Of a stretch of 64,000 bases of DNA, positions 1 to 9,204 are shown in pieces. The translations under genes and the position numbers were made by a program. The first letter of the stretch is position 1. The number at the start of each line of letters is the position of its first letter. Location of the stretch: positions 1 through 64,000 of the forward strand of contig NZ_BAGL01000050.1 in NCBI RefSeq assembly GCF_000308875.1. The letters are read 5' to 3'. Source of the stretch: Nocardia transvalensis NBRC 15921. GTDB taxonomy: Bacteria > Actinomycetota > Actinomycetes > Mycobacteriales > Mycobacteriaceae. The notes under the pieces are model-generated. The model ran no database searches. It was not told the DNA's origin and was given only the letters and a program-made list of their open reading frames with translations.

Positions 1-1811
1 AGAACCGCGAGACGCCCGCGGGCGCCTCGCGCGCGGAGCCGCCCCGCCGCGGCTCCGGCACCGGTTCCACCCGGAAGGTGTCGCGCGGCAGCCACGCCGA
101 GGCCCCCGGCGACGACCCGGCAACCACCGGCCGCCGCACCCGCGTCGCCGCCGCGGCGGCGGGCGCGGGCCACCGCAAGCGCGCGGACTCCGCCGCCCTC
201 GCCGACAGCCCGACCGAGCAGTACGCGCCGGCGACCGCGAACCGCAGTGCCCGCCGCGCCCGGCAACGCCCCAGTAAGGCGCAGCGGGCCGCGCGCGTCG
301 GCGGCCGGCTTCTCGCCGCGGCGACCGCCGTGATCGTCGTGTCCGGCACCGGATTCGCCTACTACACCGAGCGCAGCGTCGACCAGGGCTTCACCCGGTC
401 GGGCGTGATCAGCGCCGAGGATGCCGCCGCCCTCGACGGTGATATGAACATCCTGCTGATCGGCCTGGACACCCGCAAGGACCAGAACGGCAACGATCTG
501 CCCAAGGACATCCTCAACGAACTGCACGCCGGCGACGGCAGCGAGGGCGGCTACAACGCGAATTCGCTGATCCTCGTGCACATTCCGAAGGATCTGAAGA
601 AGATCACCGCCTTCTCCATCCCGCGCGACGACTACGTCGCCGTCAGCGGCATCCCCGGCTACGACCACGCCAAGATCAAGGAGGCGTACGGCCTGAAGAA
701 GGCCTACACCGAGCAGAAACTGGAGAACCAGGGCGTCAAGGACAAGATCGAACTCGAGCACAAGGGCCGTGAGGCGGGCCGCGAATCCATCGTGCAGACG
801 GTCAAACAGCTCACCGGCGTGCCGATCAACCGGTTCTCCGAGGTCTCCCTGGTCGGGTTCTACCACCTCGCCGACATCCTCGGCGGCGTCGACGTCTGCC
901 TGAACCACCCCGTCAACGACGAGTACTACTCCGGGGCGGTGTTCCCCGCCGGGCCGCAGCACCTCGACGCCGCCAACGCCCTGTCGTTCGTGCGCCAGCG
1001 GCACGAACTCGAGAACGGCGACCTCGACCGCACGCATCGCCAGCAGGCGTTCCTCACCTCGGTGGCCAAGCAGCTCAAGGACTCCGGCACCCTCACCAAC
1101 CCGGGCAAGCTCCAGCAGCTGATCAACGCCGCCCAGCAGGACATCGTGCTGTCGGAGGGCTGGAGCCTGCTGGACTTCGCCCAGACCATGGGCCGGGCCG
1201 GCTCGATCCCGATCGAATTCCAGACCCTGCCGGTGAAGTCCTACCAGCTCGTGAACGAGCAGGAAGTCAACATCGTCGACCCCGCCCTCATCAAGAAGAC
1301 GGTCCGCGCCGCCTTCGGCGTCCAGGCCCCGCAGCCCGCCGAACCCAAGACCACCCCCACCAGCACCGTCGACGTCGTCAACTCCGGCGGCCAGACCGGT
1401 ATGGCGGGCAAGATCTCGACGGCGCTGGCGGACAAGGGATTTCCGAAGGGCGAGATCGGCAACGCCGGCTACGGCGACGGCTCCAGCTCGGTGGTCTACT
1501 ACGGCGCCGGCGCGGACGTCGACGCGGCCCAGGCCGCCGATATGCTCGGCGGCCTGCCCACCGCGCCGTCGAAGAACGTCCAGTCCGGGCACGTGAAGAT
1601 CGTCGTCGGCAGCGATTTCACCATGCCCGAGGAACTCGCCTCCGGCAGTTCGTCCGCCGGCGCCGGCGCCACCACCGGCGGCTACGGCTCGTCGGCCACC
1701 TCGGGCGCCACCGGCTCCGGCGCCACGAGCCTCGCCTCCGGCGACCCCTCGCCCGACTCGGGCAAACCCGTCACCACGAGTATCGGCTCGGAAATCCCCT
1801 GCGTGAACTGA
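1..1811 (+). CDS. LytR-CpsA-Psr (LCP) family cell-wall ligase, 5' end probably outside the window
   Basis: LCP enzymes transfer undecaprenyl-linked glycopolymers to peptidoglycan (in this lineage, arabinogalactan attachment) on the outer face of the membrane. The frame is open from base 3 with no stop, so the GTG at 78 need not be the true start. Counting from that GTG (577 aa), an Arg/Ala-rich cytoplasmic segment is followed by one membrane helix (about 76-97), the LCP domain opening with NILLIGLDTR (about 124) and carrying the Arg/Asp-rich conserved segments (FSIPRDDYV, FVRQRH, DLDRTHRQQ), then a LytR_C domain (about 430-520, VDVVNSGGQTGMA) and a Gly/Ser/Ala-rich tail. Family assignment is firm; the exact polymer is inferred. 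Confidence 0.9.
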   Translation, partial: NRETPAGASRAEPPRRGSGTGSTRKVSRGSHAEAPGDDPATTGRRTRVAAAAAGAGHRKRADSAALADSPTEQYAPATANRSARRARQRPSKAQRAARVGGRLLAAATAVIVVSGTGFAYYTERSVDQGFTRSGVISAEDAAALDGDMNILLIGLDTRKDQNGNDLPKDILNELHAGDGSEGGYNANSLILVHIPKDLKKITAFSIPRDDYVAVSGIPGYDHAKIKEAYGLKKAYTEQKLENQGVKDKIELEHKGREAGRESIVQTVKQLTGVPINRFSEVSLVGFYHLADILGGVDVCLNHPVNDEYYSGAVFPAGPQHLDAANALSFVRQRHELENGDLDRTHRQQAFLTSVAKQLKDSGTLTNPGKLQQLINAAQQDIVLSEGWSLLDFAQTMGRAGSIPIEFQTLPVKSYQLVNEQEVNIVDPALIKKTVRAAFGVQAPQPAEPKTTPTSTVDVVNSGGQTGMAGKISTALADKGFPKGEIGNAGYGDGSSSVVYYGAGADVDAAQAADMLGGLPTAPSKNVQSGHVKIVVGSDFTMPEELASGSSSAGAGATTGGYGSSATSGATGSGATSLASGDPSPDSGKPVTTSIGSEIPCVN

Positions 1812-1839
1812 CCTCCGGCCACCCTTCTACGATTCCCCG

Positions 1840-2493
1840 GTGACCGGATACGACGAGTTCGAGCACCTCGACACCTCGACCCTGCCGCCCCGGCAGCAGC
1901 GGATCCTCGCGACCATCCGCGACTGGGTGGTGCGCCACGGCTACCCGCCCAGCACCCGCGAGATCGGCGACGCGGTCGGGCTGCGGTCGGCCTCCACCGT
2001 GTCCAGACACCTGAAAGCCCTGGAGGACAGGGGATTCCTGCGCCGCAGCGACAGCATGTCGCGGCCGATCGACGTGCGGCTGTTCCTGCAGGCGCCGCCC
2101 GCGCGCGACCGCGACGAGGAATCGGTGGCCGTGCCGGTGGTCGGCGACATCGCCGCGGGCACACCGATCCTCGCCGAGGAGCACACCGACGACGTCCTCA
2201 CCCTCTCGCGCCAGCTCGTCGGGCGCGGCACCGTCTTCGGGCTGCGGGTGCGCGGCGACTCGATGGTCGACGCCGCCATCTGCGACGGCGACATCGTGGT
2301 CGTGCGCCGCCAGCAGGAGGCGCACACCGGCGACATCGTCGCCGCCATGATCGACGAGGAGGCGACGGTGAAGGTGTACCGCCGCCGCAACGGCCACGTG
2401 TACCTCGAACCGCGCAACCCCGCCTACGACGTCATCGACGGCGACCGCGCGGTCGTCCTCGGCAAGGTCGTCTCGGTCATGCGCCGCGTCTGA
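1840..2493 (+). CDS. lexA: LexA-like SOS repressor / S24 autoprotease
   Basis: A 217-aa protein with an N-terminal winged helix (about 17-70, YPPSTREIGDAVGLRSAST) and a C-terminal S24 peptidase domain. All self-cleavage features are present: Ala106-Gly107 in GDIAAGTP, the nucleophile Ser141 in GDSM and the general-base Lys178 in TVKVY. It would repress SOS genes until RecA-stimulated cleavage. Start is GTG, 28 bp after the LCP stop. The DNA-binding helix and the SMSRPIDVR linker differ from the housekeeping actinobacterial LexA I remember, and I see no GAAC-N4-GTTC box upstream, so this could be a LexA paralogue rather than the master SOS regulator. Confidence 0.85.
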   Translation: MTGYDEFEHLDTSTLPPRQQRILATIRDWVVRHGYPPSTREIGDAVGLRSASTVSRHLKALEDRGFLRRSDSMSRPIDVRLFLQAPPARDRDEESVAVPVVGDIAAGTPILAEEHTDDVLTLSRQLVGRGTVFGLRVRGDSMVDAAICDGDIVVVRRQQEAHTGDIVAAMIDEEATVKVYRRRNGHVYLEPRNPAYDVIDGDRAVVLGKVVSVMRRV

Positions 2494-2522
2494 CCCGCCC
2501 GCGCGGACCGTACGATGGCGAC

Positions 2523-3353
2523 ATGCGTTCCGCCGGGACCGTCCGTGCCGCCACGGACGTCTGGGATATCGCGGTACCCGCCCCGGCGGACCGCCTCGCC
2601 GGGGTGAGCATGGCCGGATTCCGCGGCCGCGACGGCGCTCTCGTCGACATCCGGGTCGTGCCGTACCCCGCGCTCACGGTGTTCCTCGACTTCGGCGACG
2701 GGCAGCTCGTCGACGACACCGGCGGCACCGACATTCGCGGCGGCATCGTCTCCGGCCTCACCCCGGGCGGGCTGCGCGGGCGCGGCCGCCGGATCGACTG
2801 CCTCCAGGTGCGGTTGTCGCCGCTGCTCGCGCACACCGTGCTCGGCGCCGCCGATTTCGGGACCGCGACCGTGCCGCTCGGCGACCTCTGGGGCCGCGAC
2901 GCCGACCGCACCCACGAACGCCTGCACGCGGCCCGCTCCTGGGACGACCGGTTCGCGATCGCCGCGGACGCGCTCGCCCGCCGGTCCGCAACCGGCCGGG
3001 CCGTCGATCCCGAGGTCGCCTTCGCGTGGCGGCGAATCGTGCACAGCCACGGGCGGATCCGGGTGGAACGGCTGGCCGACGAGGCCGGCTGGAGCCGCAA
3101 ACGGCTGTGGTCGCGGTTCCGGGCACAACTCGGCGTCACCCCCAAACGCGCCGCCGGCCTGGTCCGCTTCGACCACGCCGCGCATCGCCTCGCCGCCGGC
3201 GCGAACCCCGCCGCCGTCGCGGCCGAGAGCGGCTATACCGACCAGTCCCATCTGCATCGCGACGTCAGGGCCTTCGCCGGTGTGACACCCACCGCCGTCG
3301 CGGCCGCGCCGTGGCTGGCCGTCGACGACGTCGCCTGGCCCGCCCCGCGTTAA
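2523..3353 (+). CDS. AraC-family transcriptional regulator
   Basis: A 276-aa protein with a C-terminal AraC double helix-turn-helix (about residues 165-260). The first helix pair is around RLADEAGWSRKRLWSRF, the second around VAAESGYTDQSHLHRDVRAF, followed by the family's GVTP motif. The N-terminal about 150 residues form a beta-rich sensing domain of no obvious ligand class. It starts at ATG 29 bp after lexA on the same strand, so the two may be co-transcribed. Target genes are not evident. Confidence 0.85.
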   Translation: MRSAGTVRAATDVWDIAVPAPADRLAGVSMAGFRGRDGALVDIRVVPYPALTVFLDFGDGQLVDDTGGTDIRGGIVSGLTPGGLRGRGRRIDCLQVRLSPLLAHTVLGAADFGTATVPLGDLWGRDADRTHERLHAARSWDDRFAIAADALARRSATGRAVDPEVAFAWRRIVHSHGRIRVERLADEAGWSRKRLWSRFRAQLGVTPKRAAGLVRFDHAAHRLAAGANPAAVAAESGYTDQSHLHRDVRAFAGVTPTAVAAAPWLAVDDVAWPAPR

Positions 3354-3477
3354 CAGGGCTACCCGCTACCCGGGTCCGGAATGGGTATCCAGGCAAGAGG
3401 CGGCGTTCCGGTGCACACGAACGATGTCGTTTGTCGTGACCCGGGTGCGGATCGGATCGCGAGAGGAGCGACTCGGG

Positions 3478-4425
3478 ATGGCGATGGAATTCGACAGTGG
3501 CAGCCTGGCGGACACCGAGCAGTTCTTGAACCGGAACTACACCACGATGCAGATCGGCAACGCCGCCGAAGCGCCCGTCCACAGCCACATCACCCGCGAC
3601 GTGCTCGGCACGGTCAGCCTCGACCGGCTCAAGCTCGGATTCGACATGTCCTACGACGCCGACCCGCTGGGCAAGATCTGCCTGTGCGGCGTGGAATCCG
3701 GCTCGGTCGAGGAAAACTACCTCGACGGCGGCACCGACACCTTCCACCCCGGCGAGATCGGCATCCTGACCCCGCCCGACCTGCCCTACTCCGGCATCAT
3801 CCACCGCGCCCGCTACACCATCACGATGTTCGACCCGGCGGAGCTGACCCGCGTGGCCGCACCCGAGGACCCGGACGCCGACCCGGTCACCCTGATCGGG
3901 CACCGGCCGGTGTCGGCGGCGGCGGGGCAGCGGCTCATCACCATCATCGGCCACGTCCGGCGGATGGCGGCCGGCTACGACGGCGACGCGCCACCGCTGG
4001 TGGCGGCCACCGCGACCCAATACCTGGCGGCCAGCGTGCTGGCGGCGTTCCCCAACACCGCGGCCGCCGAAGAGGCCACCGGCGACGGTGACGACGCCCA
4101 CCCCGACACCGTGCGCCGCGCGATCGCCTATATGGAATCGCATGTGCGGCAAGACATTTCGGTGGGGGAGATCGCGGCGGCGGCCTACGTCACCGTCCGC
4201 GCCCTGCAACTGGCCTTCCGCCGCCACCTCGACACGACACCGATGGCGTACCTGCGGCGCATGCGGTTGCGCGGCGCGCACGAGCAGCTCGGCGCCGGCA
4301 GCCCGGACACCGGCGCCACCGTCACCGGCATCGCCGGCGAGTGGGGCTTCGGCCATCCCGGCCGGTTCGCTGCGCTGTACCGGCAGCACTACGGGCAGGC
4401 CCCGGGCGTCACCCTCGACACCTGA
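3478..4425 (+). CDS. AraC-family transcriptional regulator
   Basis: A 315-aa regulator with an N-terminal cupin-like sensor domain (a putative metal/effector pocket around DTFHPGEIGILTPPDLPYSG) and a C-terminal AraC HTH (HVRQDISVGEIAAAAYVT and GIAGEWGFGHPGRFAALYRQ, ending PGVTL). I chose ATG 3478 over the upstream ATG 3424 because GAGAGGAG sits about 9 bp before it and the MAMEF start looks natural. It is convergent with the sigma-factor gene; the two stop codons are only a few bases apart. The target is unknown. Confidence 0.85.
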   Translation: MAMEFDSGSLADTEQFLNRNYTTMQIGNAAEAPVHSHITRDVLGTVSLDRLKLGFDMSYDADPLGKICLCGVESGSVEENYLDGGTDTFHPGEIGILTPPDLPYSGIIHRARYTITMFDPAELTRVAAPEDPDADPVTLIGHRPVSAAAGQRLITIIGHVRRMAAGYDGDAPPLVAATATQYLAASVLAAFPNTAAAEEATGDGDDAHPDTVRRAIAYMESHVRQDISVGEIAAAAYVTVRALQLAFRRHLDTTPMAYLRRMRLRGAHEQLGAGSPDTGATVTGIAGEWGFGHPGRFAALYRQHYGQAPGVTLDT

Positions 4426-4431
4426 GCCGGT

Positions 4432-5253
4432 TCAGGCGGCCTCGGGCGTCTCCGCCAGCGCCTGTTCGCGCAAGGTGGCCAGGACGCGCTTGAGGATGCG
4501 GTGGATCTGCATCTGGGACACCCCGAACTGCTGTCCGATATCGGCCTGGCTGCGGCCCTCGAAGAAGCGCTCGATGAGGATCTCCCGGTCGCGTCCGGGC
4601 AGGGCGGCGATGAGCGGCCGGACCGTCATCGCCTCCTCCAGCAGCCCGTACGCGGGCTCCGGATCACCGAGGAATTCCGTGAGCGGGGTGTCGTCGCCCC
4701 CGGACTCGGCCGGGACGTCCAGCGATTCGGTGCGATAGCAGCCCGAGGCGACCAGCGCCTGCGTGACGTCCTCGCGGTCGGCGTCGAGGGCCGCGGCCAG
4801 ATCGTCGGCGGTCGGCATGCGATCGAGGCGCTGCGCGAGATCCGGCGTGATCGCGCCGATGCGCACCCGCAGATCCTTCAGCGCGCGCGGGACGCGCAGC
4901 GCCCAGCCCTGATCGCGGAAATGGCGGCGGACCTCGCCCATGATGGTCGGCACGGCGAACGACAGGAACGTCGAGCCGTGCGCCGGATCGAAGCGGTTGA
5001 CCGCTCCCATCAGGCCCAGCCGCGCCACCTGCAGCAGGTCGTCGTAGTCCAGGCCGCGGCCGGAGAACCGGCGCGCGATGTGCTCGGCCAGCGGCAGGCT
5101 ACGCAGGATGATGTCCTCGCGCAGCCGGTCGTGGCGGGGATCGCCGGGATCGAGGTCCGCGAGTTCGGCGAACAGCGGTTCCAGGCCGTCGTAGCTGTCG
5201 CGGCCACGACGGGAACGCTGCGCTGTCGAGGGGATGACAGTGTTCATGTTCAT
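4432..5253 (-). CDS. SigB/SigF-type stress RNA polymerase sigma factor
   Basis: A 273-aa sigma-70 family protein of the SigB/SigF/SigG (group 3) kind. Region 2 is recognisable at DYDDLLQVARLGLMGAVNRF (core binding and -10 recognition), region 3 follows at LRVPRALKDLRVRI, and region 4 ends the protein with a helix-turn-helix at RSQADIGQQFGVSQMQIHRI, including the SQMQ signature of this group. A frame opens at 5298, but ATG 5253 is preceded by GAAAGAAG and is preferred. No anti-sigma factor or antagonist gene is adjacent, which is unusual for this group; control may be exerted in trans. Confidence 0.9.
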   Translation of the reverse strand: MNMNTVIPSTAQRSRRGRDSYDGLEPLFAELADLDPGDPRHDRLREDIILRSLPLAEHIARRFSGRGLDYDDLLQVARLGLMGAVNRFDPAHGSTFLSFAVPTIMGEVRRHFRDQGWALRVPRALKDLRVRIGAITPDLAQRLDRMPTADDLAAALDADREDVTQALVASGCYRTESLDVPAESGGDDTPLTEFLGDPEPAYGLLEEAMTVRPLIAALPGRDREILIERFFEGRSQADIGQQFGVSQMQIHRILKRVLATLREQALAETPEAA

Positions 5254-5452
5254 GACCGCGCTTCTTTCGCTGTCGGAACGGTCGGTAGTCGGGCGCATAT
5301 GGGAGGGCTACCCGGGTTCGGCGGCCACCTCGGGCCGGTAAGCGAACGGTTCGAGCCACTTTGCGCGGGCCCGGGGAACATTTGTCCAAGACGCCTCCCG
5401 CACGGCCCGGCGATGCTGGCGGGCGTAGCCACGCCGTGGCCGAGGAGGAACG

Positions 5453-6472
5453 ATGAACGACGACACCGGACGCGCGCCCCTGCGCCTGCGGCTGCTCAGC
5501 GCCCTGCGGAAGGAGCCCGACTGGTCGGCCCTGACGGACCGGGAACTGGCCGCCTTCCGGGATTCGGCCAACCGCACGGCCGCCTCCCGCGCCGCGCGCG
5601 TCATCACCGGGATCCCGGACCGCGGCGCGCGGATCCGCTGGCAGCGGATCGCGCTGCCCGGCCGGGACCTGCCGGTCCGGGTGTACCGGCCGACCGGCAG
5701 GCGCGCGGGCGGCGGCGCGTTACCCCTCGTCGTCCACGTCCACGGCGGCGGATTCGTGGGCACGGCCGCCCAATGCGACTGGGCCAACAGCCATCTCGCG
5801 GCCCGGCTGCCCGCGGTCGTCGTCTCCGTCGAACACCGCCTGCTCGCCGCCGGGACACCGATATCGGCGGTCGTCGACGACGGCTGGGACGTGCTGCGCC
5901 ACCTCGTCGACCACGCCGCGGACTGGGGGATCGACCCTGGGCGCGCCGCGGTCGCCGGGGAGAGCACCGGGGGACTGGTCGCCGCGCTGGCCGCGCGGCG
6001 CGCCCGCGACGCCGGCCTGCCGTTGCGGGCCCAGGTCCTGGTCAACCCCGCCACCGACCTGACCGAGTCGATGTACGACTACCCGTCGGTGACCGAACAC
6101 GCCGACAGCCCGACTCTCACCGTCGCCAAACTGCGGCTGTTCGTCCGGCTGGCGGTCCCGCCCGGCACCGACCGCGCCGCGATGTCACCCCTGCACGCCG
6201 GCGATCTCGGCGGCCTGGCTCCCGCCCTGGTCGTGGTCCCGACCGTGGATCCGGTGGCCGACCACGGCCGCCGCTACGCCGAACGGCTCCGCGCCGCCGG
6301 CACCCCCGCGCGACTCGTCGAATATCCGGGCGCGACACACGCCTTCCTCGCCACCCCGGGCGTCGTGCCGCAGGCCAAGGCCGCCCGCGCCGACATCGCC
6401 GCCTTCCTGCGCACACACCTCGGCACGACCCCGCACCCGTCGCCGAGCGCCGCCGAGGCAGGGGAGCGATGA
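5453..6472 (+). CDS. Alpha/beta hydrolase, HSL (hormone-sensitive lipase) family esterase
   Basis: A 339-aa cytosolic carboxylesterase. The oxyanion-hole motif HGGGF is at 97-101 and the nucleophile elbow GESTGG puts the catalytic serine at 171 (the family usually has GDSAGG). The acid is probably the Asp in PTVDPVADHG and the base the His in GATHAF near the C-terminus. ATG 5453 has a strong GAGGAGG ribosome binding site. Physiological substrate is unknown; such enzymes hydrolyse short-to-medium acyl esters. It lies alone, divergent from the sigma-factor gene. Confidence 0.88.
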   Translation: MNDDTGRAPLRLRLLSALRKEPDWSALTDRELAAFRDSANRTAASRAARVITGIPDRGARIRWQRIALPGRDLPVRVYRPTGRRAGGGALPLVVHVHGGGFVGTAAQCDWANSHLAARLPAVVVSVEHRLLAAGTPISAVVDDGWDVLRHLVDHAADWGIDPGRAAVAGESTGGLVAALAARRARDAGLPLRAQVLVNPATDLTESMYDYPSVTEHADSPTLTVAKLRLFVRLAVPPGTDRAAMSPLHAGDLGGLAPALVVVPTVDPVADHGRRYAERLRAAGTPARLVEYPGATHAFLATPGVVPQAKAARADIAAFLRTHLGTTPHPSPSAAEAGER

Positions 6473-6659
6473 CCACCGCCGAAGCGGTCAGCTGCTGAGG
6501 GCCAGGAGGGGCGTTGCCGGCAACTTGCTCCGCGACGCACTCTGCCGCCTACCCCTATTCGACGCACCGTCGTAGCTGGTCGCCAATCGGTAACCGCTGA
6601 ACTACAGTCGGTCGCGACGGGAAATGCCCGAGGCGGTCGAGTCGGCTACGGAGGCGCAC

Positions 6660-7724
6660 GTGGCGGTAGGACATCGGATCGGAACAGCCATTGCCGCACT
6701 GATTTTCGCGGCACTGTCGACAACGGTGACGGCGGGCCCCGCGGCCGCCGACGGCGGCGACCCCGTCATCACCTCGGGCAGCCTGCTCGGCGACCCGCGG
6801 GCCGGCGACGGCTCCTACATCGAACGGGCCACGGTCAAGGACGACCGCAACATCCGCCTCTACGTCCACTCGGCGGCCATGGACGCCACCTTCCCCGTCG
6901 ACGTGCAGCGCCCCGCCGACGCCTCCGTGCCGCGGCCGGTGCTGTACCTGCTCAACGGCGCCGGCGGCGGCGTGGACAGCGCCACCTGGGACAAGCGGGC
7001 GCCGGACGCGCTGCGGTTCCTCGCCGACAAGGACGTCAACGTCGTCCAGGTCATCGGCGGCGCGTGGAGCTACTACACCGACTGGCGCGCACCCGATCCG
7101 GTGCTGGGCGTGAACAAGTGGAAGACGTTCTTCACCGAGGAACTCCCGCCGCTGATCGACGGCTCGCTCGGCACCAACGGGCTCAACGCCATCGCGGGCC
7201 TGTCCACCTCCGGCACCTCCGTCCTGCAACTGCCCATCGCCAAACCCGGCCTGTACCGGTCGGCGGCGGCCTACAGCGGCTGCGCCCAGATCTCCGACCC
7301 CACCGGTTACACCTTCGTGAACCTCGCCACCGGCCTCTGGGGCGGCGGCAACACCGAGAACATGTACGGGCCGCAGAACGATCCGATGTGGGCCGAGAAC
7401 GACCCCTACGTGCACGCCGACCAGCTGCGCGGGGTGAACCTGTTCGTGTCCAGCGGATCCGGGCTGCCCGGGCAGTGGGACGGCCTCGACGGCCCCTACA
7501 CCCTGCCCGGCATCGGCGGCCAGATCAACCAGGTCACCATCGGCGGCGTCATCGAGGCCGCGGTCAACTACTGCAGCCACAACCTGCGGGCCAAACTCGA
7601 CTCCCTCGGCATCCCCGCCACCTACGACTTCCCGCCCACCGGCACCCACTCCTGGGGCTACTGGCACGACGCCCTGATCGCGTCCTGGCCCGTCCTGGCC
7701 GCGGGCCTCGAACTCCCCGCCTGA
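6660..7724 (+). CDS. Secreted antigen-85-like mycolyltransferase / esterase
   Basis: A 354-aa exported protein of the esterase D / antigen 85 family, whose classic members transfer mycolic acids onto trehalose and arabinogalactan. A signal peptide is clear (GHRIGTAIAALIFAALSTT then a cut near AAADG). The family loop LLNGAGGGVDSATW is present, the nucleophile is Ser182 in GLSTSG, and the catalytic His is in GTHSWGYWHDAL. I place the start at GTG 6660 because GGAGG lies 5 bp upstream; the ATG at 6624 has no comparable site. It implies a mycolic-acid cell envelope. Whether it is a true mycolyltransferase or a paralogue of altered specificity is not decidable here. Confidence 0.85.
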   Translation: MAVGHRIGTAIAALIFAALSTTVTAGPAAADGGDPVITSGSLLGDPRAGDGSYIERATVKDDRNIRLYVHSAAMDATFPVDVQRPADASVPRPVLYLLNGAGGGVDSATWDKRAPDALRFLADKDVNVVQVIGGAWSYYTDWRAPDPVLGVNKWKTFFTEELPPLIDGSLGTNGLNAIAGLSTSGTSVLQLPIAKPGLYRSAAAYSGCAQISDPTGYTFVNLATGLWGGGNTENMYGPQNDPMWAENDPYVHADQLRGVNLFVSSGSGLPGQWDGLDGPYTLPGIGGQINQVTIGGVIEAAVNYCSHNLRAKLDSLGIPATYDFPPTGTHSWGYWHDALIASWPVLAAGLELPA

Positions 7725-7743
7725 ACGAGGATCCGCCGAGCCA

Positions 7744-7790
7744 TACACGCAGCCACCCGGCCCCGCTCGGACCGGGTGGCGCTGCGTGTA
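7744..7790. terminator. Bidirectional hairpin terminator between convergent genes
   Basis: Arms 7744-7760 and 7772-7790 pair nearly perfectly (TACACGCAG plus CACCCGG against their complements, with a 2-nt bulge) around an 11-nt loop. It lies between the stop codons of the antigen-85-like gene and the GH1 gene. There is no long U tract, which is common for GC-rich actinobacterial terminators. Confidence 0.75.
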
Positions 7791-7796
7791 CGGGAA

Positions 7797-9137
7797 TCAG
7801 GAACCGGTGGTATCCGGGTCGACCGTGACCGGCTCGTCGCAGCTGGCCGGGGGATCGACCTGTGAGCACTCCACCGGCGGGCGGCTGGGGCGATAGGTGG
7901 CCGGGTTACCGCCCGAGCGGGCGAGCGTGGCGTAGACCTCCACGGCGTCGGTCGGATGCCGGGTCAGCGACGGGTCACCCAGCACATCGACCGTGTAGAG
8001 GCCGAAACGCGGTGCGTAGCTGCCCCATTCGTAGTTGTCGGTGAGGCTCCAGTAGTTGTAGCCCACGACGTTCATGCCGTCGGCCTTCGCCCGCTGCAGC
8101 CAGTACACGGTGTCGCGCAGGTGATCGGCGCGGCTGTACCCGTCCGGGCGCGGCCTGCCGTTGTCGGTCGGCATCCCGCTCTCCACCACGTACAGCCGTT
8201 TGCCGGGGAAGAGCCGGGAGTAGTGGCGCAGGGCGTAATAGATGCCCTCCGTTTGCAGGGGCAGCTCCCACATCTGCGGAGCGCCCGCGGAGGTGCCCGT
8301 CTGCGAGGCGTGGTCGTCGGGCCCGAAGTAGTAGTCCACGCCCACGAAGTCGAGCTTGTCGGCCACCAGATCGACGAACGGCTGATTGACCTCGGTCTCG
8401 CTGCCCGGCACGTACCCGAGATTGCTGGTCACCTCCGCGCCGGGCTGATTGCGGTGGATGGTGTCGTAGATGTCGTTGTGCGCCTGGGCCAGCCGCTCCC
8501 GCATCATCGGCTCCTCGCCGGGACCGAGGGCGCCGATACGCAGCTCGGTGCTGATGTAGGCGGCCGGCTCGTTGATCGTCACCCAGATCGGTGTGCGAGA
8601 GGCGAAGCGGTTCACCACTTTTCGCGCGTTGTTCAGCCAGTCCTGGACCATCTGCGGCTCGCGCCAGCCGCGCCCGTTCCCCGCCCACGCCGGATACACC
8701 CAGTGATCGAGGGTGATCATCGGCCGCATCCCGTGCGCGATGATCGCGTCGACCATCCGGTCGTACACCGCGAACGCCCCCTCGTCCCAGCCCTCCGGCG
8801 TCGGCTGCACGCGAGCCCACTCGACGCTCATCCGGAACACCTTCACCCCGAGGCGCGCGGCATGCTCGATATCGTCGGTGTAGAAGTCCAGGAACCGGCC
8901 CGAGTCGCGGTACTCGTCCACGGCGCCGGAGTCGATGTAGCGGGTCCAATTACTGTCCGGCGCATGGCCTTCGGACTGGAAACCCGACGCCGCGACACCC
9001 CACAGGAAGTCGTCACCCAGTGGCGGCAGCCCGCCCGATTGCGCGGCGGGCGCGGCCCATGCCGTCCCCGGCACGAGGAGGGCCGCCACGGTGGCGGCAC
9101 ACGCCGCCCAGGCGTGGCGGCGGTTCTGCGATCGCAT
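7797..9137 (-). CDS. Secreted GH1-like glycoside hydrolase (beta-glycosidase), copy A
   Basis: A 446-aa protein with a Sec-type signal peptide ending near AWAAPA and a (beta/alpha)8 GH1 fold that starts with FLWGVAASGFQSEGH. The acid/base is Glu190 in TINEP. The nucleophile is Glu319 in VVESG, a departure from the usual (I/V)TENG, so activity may be atypical. Other GH1 landmarks are LDHWVYP, VDYYFGP and YNYWSLTDNYEWGS. A C-terminal extension contains two cysteines (ECSQ and ASCDEP) likely to form a disulfide. A close paralogue sits at 49314-50648. The exported location suggests action on an extracellular or envelope glycoside. Confidence 0.87.
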   Translation of the reverse strand: MRSQNRRHAWAACAATVAALLVPGTAWAAPAAQSGGLPPLGDDFLWGVAASGFQSEGHAPDSNWTRYIDSGAVDEYRDSGRFLDFYTDDIEHAARLGVKVFRMSVEWARVQPTPEGWDEGAFAVYDRMVDAIIAHGMRPMITLDHWVYPAWAGNGRGWREPQMVQDWLNNARKVVNRFASRTPIWVTINEPAAYISTELRIGALGPGEEPMMRERLAQAHNDIYDTIHRNQPGAEVTSNLGYVPGSETEVNQPFVDLVADKLDFVGVDYYFGPDDHASQTGTSAGAPQMWELPLQTEGIYYALRHYSRLFPGKRLYVVESGMPTDNGRPRPDGYSRADHLRDTVYWLQRAKADGMNVVGYNYWSLTDNYEWGSYAPRFGLYTVDVLGDPSLTRHPTDAVEVYATLARSGGNPATYRPSRPPVECSQVDPPASCDEPVTVDPDTTGS

Positions 9138-9204
9138 TCGAGCAATCGTAGCTGGACGATTGCTGAATTCCCCGGTGGCGGCCGGTGTGTCGCGCGGGCG
9201 GCGA

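Noticed and set aside
2424..3257. 277-aa minus-strand frame over the AraC gene
   Set aside because: Shadow frame; the plus strand has the complete AraC helix-turn-helix.
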